Made by a program: the position numbers and the translations under genes. Below the pieces are notes generated by a model. It saw nothing but the letters and a program-made list of their open reading frames with translations, ran no database searches and had not been told where the DNA came from. Positions 57,640 through 64,000 of a stretch of DNA of 64,000 bases are shown here, one piece after another. This DNA comes from Chaenocephalus aceratus (Eukaryota > Chordata > Actinopteri > Perciformes > Channichthyidae). The stretch is from positions 37,973,877-38,037,876 of the forward strand of contig CM043800.1 of NCBI GenBank assembly GCA_023974075.1, read 5' to 3'. The stretch's first letter is position 1; each line of letters opens with the position of its first letter.

Positions 57640-60600
57640 TTGTAGTTACTATCAGTACAGCCGCAGCGCCACTTTCAGAACAGGAATGCACGCAAATACA
57701 AAATAAATCGTACTGACACTTATTATATACATAAAGTGTATATATAGATATATATATAAAAAAAGTGCCCGAAAAAAAAATTTTAACACATGTTTTATTT
57801 ATTGACTTTTCATTCCTGTATAATCATTTTGCGCAAAGATGGCACTGTTTGTCAGAGCACTTCATCCTTCTGGGATTTCATGAAGAACAGCTCCAACGCC
57901 TGTGTGTATGGGAACACCTCTGGTGCTGGTCCATTAACTGCCAGTGTTTCCCAGATCTGTTTCTCACATATCCCAAATAGCGGTAGTGGTGGTAGCGGGG
58001 GAGGGGTGGGTGTATGTTCCATACATGAACATATGGAAATGGGTTACTATTAAAAAAAAAAAAGTATTTATAAATGTATTCAGGAACCTATCCATGTGAT
58101 TTTTAGTGGGGGTCGACCTCAAATCCTCTATGGGGTCCAGGGGCATGCCCCCCCCCCCCCGGTAAGATTTTATTTTAGAGTTAAATGCATCAATCTGGTG
58201 CATTTTGAGGGGAAAATAAAGAGACTAGATCTATGGAAACACCTATATTAAACAGAACTGTACATTTCAATAATCATAAAATCATGGCCATAACCAATAA
58301 CATACCATTTCCAATATGAAAAAACACTGAAACTTGTTTATTAATTTATGTTTGGTTCATTTATAGTTGTGAGTGTGTCTGTGCTCCTGAATCAGCCTCT
58401 CCTGTCTCCCTCCCTCCCTCTTTGAGGCAGCAGCAAAGACTAGTTTTCTCTCAACAAGTTTTAAAGTGTATCTTGCCTTTTTTCACCTTAATATGTGTTT
58501 ACATAACTGGTGACCACACCGTTTGAGACCCACTGAGAACTTAGACTAAGTTAACTATCTAAACACTCAGAGAGTCCTTTACCTCACCTGAGCTGAGGTT
58601 ATCCCGAGCTTGAATGACACACAGAGACCAATCAAGGGCTTTGATTTATGATCTGTATGACAGTGGCCATGTCGGCAGGCCACAGCATGTGGACAGCCAG
58701 TCACCCTGTGTGAGGCAGGCCACTTAACAGGCCAGAAGGAGGCGAGATCAGTGCAAGGGAGCGAGGGATCATTGTCCACAAGTTAATCGATCGAAGATGG
58801 CGTCGTGGTCACAGACGAATAAAAAAAAAAAAACGCGTCAGAATCGTCACTTCCTGGACTGACAGTGGAGGTCATAGATATATATAAACACCAAATGATA
58901 GCTGGGGATTCTGGGTAGTGTAGTGTTCCTTCTGCCATCCTTTACTCCGAAAAAATATTTGTTTCTCCGAATCGAAGGGGAAAAATACAAAAGCATTGCA
59001 CACAATTTTAACCAATCAATGTTGTGTAATTACAAGGATAATCGGGTGTTTTTTAGTCGATGAGTAGTGCAGATATCACTGTGAATCAATCGACAGTAAG
59101 GGGAATACTTACTTCCGGGTGTACAGTTTTTCTCCGTTTATCCAATGAGAATGGACGCTCACATTGCCTTTAAGGGCAGCCGACACAAACGAATGCAGTG
59201 CTTTCCATGAGCGTCCATAGAAGCATATGGACATCCCGGAAATCTGAAAATGGACGCTAAGGGCCCCCCCCCCTTGCGTTGAAAATTGATGCTAAGGGCC
59301 CCCCCCCTTGCGTTGGAAAAAGCCAACACAGGGGACTTGACATAACGTCAACATAGGCCGACCTGGAGTGGGAGTGTTGGTTTCCACGTTCGCGCCAGGG
59401 CCGGGGGACGGGTTACAAGGCTCGGGTCTTGTGCTATCTTGCACTCGGACATTAGAGATTTTCTCTCATAAATGTCCGATGAGCCCCAACTTTTCTTTCA
59501 AAACAAAGCTGCCAACTGGGGTGGCAGCTTGGGTGGCAAGGCTATTTTTTACAGGTATCTTAATTAGAAGTAGCCTAATATAGCATACATATTAGTTTTG
59601 AGTACAAGTTCCCTAATACTGTTAAGTATTTCAGTATTACAATCTGTAATTACAATACTATGAATTCTGAGGTTGGTTTATGTATTTGGGATTCACCTTG
59701 AACTTTCCTCATGTAAGAGTTGCAGGTTTTTCCTGTGTCAATGCGGGTTTTCCCACTACAAATTGCACTAGTTGAGAATAAATGGCTTTTTTTAGTAACC
59801 GGTCAAATGTAAGATAACCACAAGAGGGCTCCATATTCTTTGTAAAACATTTTCTAACTACTGTACATTGCATGCATCTATGCATGTTCTACCCATAGGC
59901 CTACCGTGCAGTTGATGACAATAAAACAAACGTATTTGCACATCATAAACATGGCCAATTTCAGCCTTACATCTCTTTGACACAAGGGGAATTTGTAAAT
60001 AGCTTTCATCTAAAAAATGATGAATTTCAATTGGTTTGTAAAGTGTTTCTGTGTCTTAGCACACAGTGCTTAAGTGGGTTGAAGTATTTGACCTTAATTC
60101 ACCCTTCAGAAAAAAGTTTGCATTTGTTAATCCTGAGTCTGCATGTGCTTTAAATTGAGAGGATGAACGTTTTGCAGATAATAACACATTAAGCACAGAA
60201 TAATTGTATAACTGTACATTTTACATTCAAACAAATAAAAAAATAGTTTAAAAGAATAAATCCCTGCTCTCTCTCGCGTCATACAGTATTATGATATATT
60301 GCTGAATTATTATAGCTGATACTTTGAGTTGGATCAATATTGTCACAGTGAACAAACAATGTATTTGTGAAATAGTGGAGTTAAAAATACAGAGTTTCTG
60401 GATTAGAAGTATAAAACAGCATAAATACTGGAGCAAAGTACATCTAAACAAAGTATTGACGTTTTGTTTTCAATATTCAGAGCTGCTGTCACGCTATATT
60501 AGTGGACATCTTTTTACTTTGAATCCCATTCCCTTTGTTTACAGCCAATAATAGTCATCATCTTGGAGATAAATGACTTCCCATTAGTCAAATGTTTGTG

Positions 60601-60839
60601 TCTATCTTCAACGAGCTCCTTATCAATTGGCTATTTATTTACAGATAACAGATTCAAATTCAAAATGCCCCTTGTCGCCCCACTTGTGAACTCCTTGTGG
60701 GTGACACCAATCTGGGTGGCACCAATCTGTAAGAAGCATGGTGATTGGATACTGGACACGTCACTCAAACTATAGTCTGCTCTCATTGGTCCTAAGCCAA
60801 AACATGTACCCTAGAAGCCACGCCCCCTTTCATGCAGCA
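57640..60839. other. gene-free region before casp2
   Basis: No supported exon. Repeat pieces: 57645-57715 (inverse of 37740-37840), 58660-58735 (see 37410-37560), 59095-59130 (ATACTTACTTCCGGGTGTA, also at 11020) and a 40-bp tandem pair with C9-C10 runs at 59255-59320. CCAAT-type motifs at 60740 and 60783 could belong to the casp2 promoter. Confidence 0.5.
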
Positions 60840-63803
60840 CCCGTCGGAAGTTGGTGTGTGAAGTAGAGTTAAAAACGGGATGTTGAGGTAGTTTTTAAAC
60901 TCTTCGACATTTCTTTGGCATTTTTTATATTCTGTTGCAGACACAGAAGAACGGTAAGTCGTGGGTTTGAAAGGAATTACATATTGCTCACTTTAATGCA
61001 AGAAAAAAGGGGAGGTCCGAAGTTAGCTAGCTAGCTAGTTAGCATTTGTAATTTTAGCCATCACGTTTTAACTATCAATAAAAAACAACAACATTACAGT
61101 CTCTTACAATACATCGTGACATTTTGTTAAACTTACTTTATAAGATGTCAGATTTGCTAATTATTGTTGTCAACTATTAAGTTACCTGTACCTTTTTATA
61201 TCTTAGCATCGTCTAGCTAGCATCTTTGGCTTTATTTTTATTTTATAGTATATGATAAGTGATTGATAAGTATTTTTGTACTTGGACGATCACCGAAGTT
61301 TTATGTATAATTATTTAGCGAAATGTCCGATTAAGAAATCCAAGCGACAGTGAAATGTGCACCGATAGTATCTCGTCGCTATCTGAATAAATACAGAGAG
61401 GAACACACACTAGTGCTGTAGTAAGACGTTGGAGTTGTTTACATTCCGTGTCACGTTTTTCTGAATCAGAAATCCTCTATTAGTCCCACAGCTGGGAAAT
61501 GTACAGCATCAAAGCAAAACATTGGCATAGCAGGTTTAAAAAAAGGCATGCGATAATAAAGAATAAGCTTATTGAATGTGGAGAAGACAAAATACACACA
61601 TTAGTCATAATATAATATAAATAAAGACAATTAAGTACAAATCCATGGCTAAAAATCAGTGGTGTAAAGACACTAAGTACATCTACTCAAGTACTGTCAG
61701 TACAATTTGAAGGTGCTTGTACTTTACTTGAGTATTTAAATGTTCTGTACTTCTACTCCACTACAATTCAGAGTTTAATGTTTGTACTTTTACTCCATTA
61801 AATGTATTTAATACTTTTAGTTACTTTACATATCTGGATTAATGATGTGAAATATAATCAAGTGTTAAATCAGACTTTAATGATCAATCATTATAAAACG
61901 TATCATATATATTATTCTGAAATTGAACAATCTGCATACAAATACTTTTACTTTTTGTACTTTAAGTATATTATGATGCCCAAACTTTTACTTTTACTTG
62001 AGTTAACATTTTTAATGCAGGACTTTTACTGTAACAAAGTATTACTACACTGTGGTACTTCTACTTTTACTCAAGTACAAGATCTGAGTACTTTTTCCAC
62101 CTAGGAGCTTGACCTATGTCACTTAAATAACTTAGTCACATAGATACTATGTTTTGAGACATTCTAAAAAAAAAATGCGGACATTTATAATAATGTAACG
62201 GTGATTATTGCACAGTATTGCAAGGAGAATTGTCTATATGCACATTGCAGGTTCATTGCACAAGAGTGTCTGTATTGTGTAGGGGTCTACCAGGGGCCAG
62301 GGTGGTTATACAGTCTGACCGCTACAGTACATGGAGCTCATGTGTTGCGTTGCCTGTCCTGTCTCTAGTCTACTGGGCAGTATGTTGGAGTGCGGCATGC
62401 AGGAGCAGGACAGACGGGCTCTGCAGAGAAACACTGCGTCCTCTGCAAACAGCTGGTGGTGGACGAGCTGCTCATTCAGCTCCTACAGGCGGACAGCATC
62501 CTGACTGAGAGCATGGCCGAGGGCATCATGGTATGTGGACTCTGATATACAGGGTCCTTGCGGATCCTTGGCAAGTCTTAAAAGGTCTGGAATTGTAGGA
62601 GGGGAGTTATTGAGAGTTATCTGGGGCAGAATGAATGAGTGTGCAGGGGGGGGGGCATTGGTCACATTGGTTAATGTGAAGGCAGTCATGTTGGGTAATG
62701 TGCACTGAATATCTCCCGTTATTCAAATGCCATAAAACTCAGTAACGGTTCACACTGTTGTCTAGTTCATCGTTTTTTTTGTATTGGTATTATCTTTTCC
62801 TTTTTGAGGTCTTAAAAAGCTCTTAAAAGTCATTACATTTGTACTTAAAAAATGTGCAGATACCCTGATGTATGATTATTATTATTATTAAATTATTATT
62901 ATTATTATTATGTATGCTATAAGCTGTCTATCTGTCAACAGGTGAATCTATGTAATTTATTTTTATTTTGAAGCCAAATTCATATGACTTTGAGCCTGTT
63001 TTTTACCTTTTGATAGCACTGGGTATTTCAAATGTAATTCCGAATTTATTAATCTCAAGATTGTGTGATTTTCTATTTTCTTACTGTGCTAGTTTGCACT
63101 TATAGACAATTGTTCTGTTTGCTTGTGTCTTTAGGCAATACATTGTAGGTTAATAGTCATCTAAAATAAATACTTGGCACTAATTACAGCATCTTTTCAA
63201 TGGTAATAAACGTTCTTTCAGCTCAGCAGCAAAGGGCCTTTTCCATGATTGAAATACACTGCTTGAATAGCCTTCCCCTGGAGTCAATTGGATCAGTCAC
63301 CTTCGGCTTACCTGCAACTTGATTTTAAGATACATCTGCTTAAGGGAAAGCCTAAATACATTGCTTTCTCCGTGGCTTGTTATAGTGGTTTGATGCCCCC
63401 TCTAACCCCCAGCGTTACAGTGTTTCATCGTTTGTGATTGTTATGTTTTCTGGTCTGTCTCCTCTGCTGTAGGCCGAGCAAACATCTCACAAGCGAAGCT
63501 TTCGTTTGCTCCTTCTCCTGCCGAAGCGAGGGCCCAGAGCCTTCAGCGGCTTCTGCTCAGCGCTGCAGGAAACTGAGCAGCAGCACCTGTATGACCTGAT
63601 CAGACAATCAAGAACAATATAGCAAGGAGACATCTGTAAAGGTGAGTGTGCACTTCATCAAACAGCCTAAAGCTCAAAATACTGAGAGAAGAGAAGTGCA
63701 GTGCAGTTTCTGCACTGCTTTCTGCTCACAGGTTATTCAGCCTGAGGAAGAGCCAGAGGGAAGTGCAGTGCGACTAGTCATGTCTGAAAAGAAGAAAGAG
63801 GTG
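60840..63803 (+). CDS. casp2: caspase-2, 5' exons (CARD), runs off right edge
   Basis: A probable 5' UTR exon (about 60840-60953, GTAAGT donor) precedes exon 2 (62369-62530; ATG 62382, MLECGMQEQDRRALQRN). Exon 3 is 63473-63641 (RLLLLLPKRGPRAFSGFCSAL) and exon 4 63732 to about 63803 (VIQPEEEPEGSAVRLVMS). Exons 2-3 form a caspase-recruitment domain (KQLVVDELLIQLLQ, ILTESMAEGIM), used by caspase-2 for PIDDosome assembly through RAIDD. Catalytic exons lie beyond the window. Exon 2 lacks one base (GCGTCC after QRNT) and exon 3 carries a shift near DLIRQ relative to the conserved frame. Intron 3 is only 90 bp. CCAAT boxes upstream suggest a TATA-less promoter. Confidence 0.88.
61655..62104. mobile_element. 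MITE-like element in casp2 intron 1
   Basis: The left end GTGGTGTAAAGACACTAAGTAC and the inverted right end (…CAAGTACAAGATCTGAGTACTTTTTCCACC) resemble a very common fish element rich in ACTTTTACTCAAGTA motifs. No transposase. Confidence 0.65.
62873..62912. repeat. (ATT)n microsatellite
   Basis: ATTATTATT repeats with one AAATT interruption, in casp2 intron 2. Confidence 0.9.
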
Positions 63804-64000
63804 GTCAGTGTGCTTATAAACTTGTGACTAGGATCCTTGCAGTCATGTGTCACTCTTAGTATTTTCAAAAGAAGCTAAAGCCTAGAGAACTTTATGTCAT
63901 TAAAAATCTGTCTTTTTTTTTTACTGAGATTTCACATTTATCAGCTAACAGTTAAGGCCCTGTCACACTGTCCCGAAATTGACACCCATGGACACACGAT

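Noticed and set aside
61802..62104. 100-codon frame in casp2 intron 1
   Set aside because: Translation of the AT-rich MITE; no conserved motif.

Overview
The window looks like a piece of teleost fish nuclear genome. It has intron-containing vertebrate genes with GT-AG splice sites, hAT elements with 8-bp target duplications, L2-type LINE tails, Ty3/gypsy and endogenous retrovirus (ERV) fragments, and very large tandem arrays. Nothing prokaryotic is present.

Layout. 1-2834: minus-strand ERV fragment (RNase H, integrase, env surface part). 2835-9969: a minus-strand LTR element with near-identical 539-bp LTRs, no gag or reverse transcriptase, an integrase tail, and, directly before its polypurine tract, a degenerate intron-less copy of the LIM domains of an Ajuba/LIMD1/WTIP-type host protein. 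9970-13023: repeats, hairpins and a CA microsatellite. 13024-24641 (+): 3' part of dhrs12 in six exons; intron 4 is almost entirely a 9.6-kb array of a 37-bp unit. 27787-27816 (-): terminal coding exon of wdfy2, tail-to-tail with dhrs12, as I recall in human. Its last intron holds an 18-bp minisatellite and a 9-kb array of a 10-bp unit. 38475-38836 (-): unknown coding exon. 38949-41487: long inverted-repeat element with a hAT nested inside. 41854-45361 (+): eight-exon SAMD3-like gene copy with intact splice sites but two nonsense codons. 46010-47575: LINE fragments. 47618-49856 (-): intron-less coiled-coil gene with a 17-residue coding minisatellite. 50218-51714: hAT element keeping a BED zinc finger. 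52160-53490: LINE tail, foldback element and dispersed repeat. 53985-57373 (+): 5'-truncated gypsy element with its 3' LTR. 60840 to the right edge (+): start of casp2 (caspase-2; CARD exons).

Two themes run through the window. First, tandem repeats have expanded enormously inside introns of two neighbouring convergent genes. Second, conserved exons of dhrs12, casp2 and the coiled-coil gene are repeatedly broken by one- or two-base indels, mostly deletions beside short homopolymers. That pattern points to residual long-read assembly error as much as to real decay, so every 'frameshift' here should be treated with caution. The most unusual object is the LTR element carrying a captured LIM gene.
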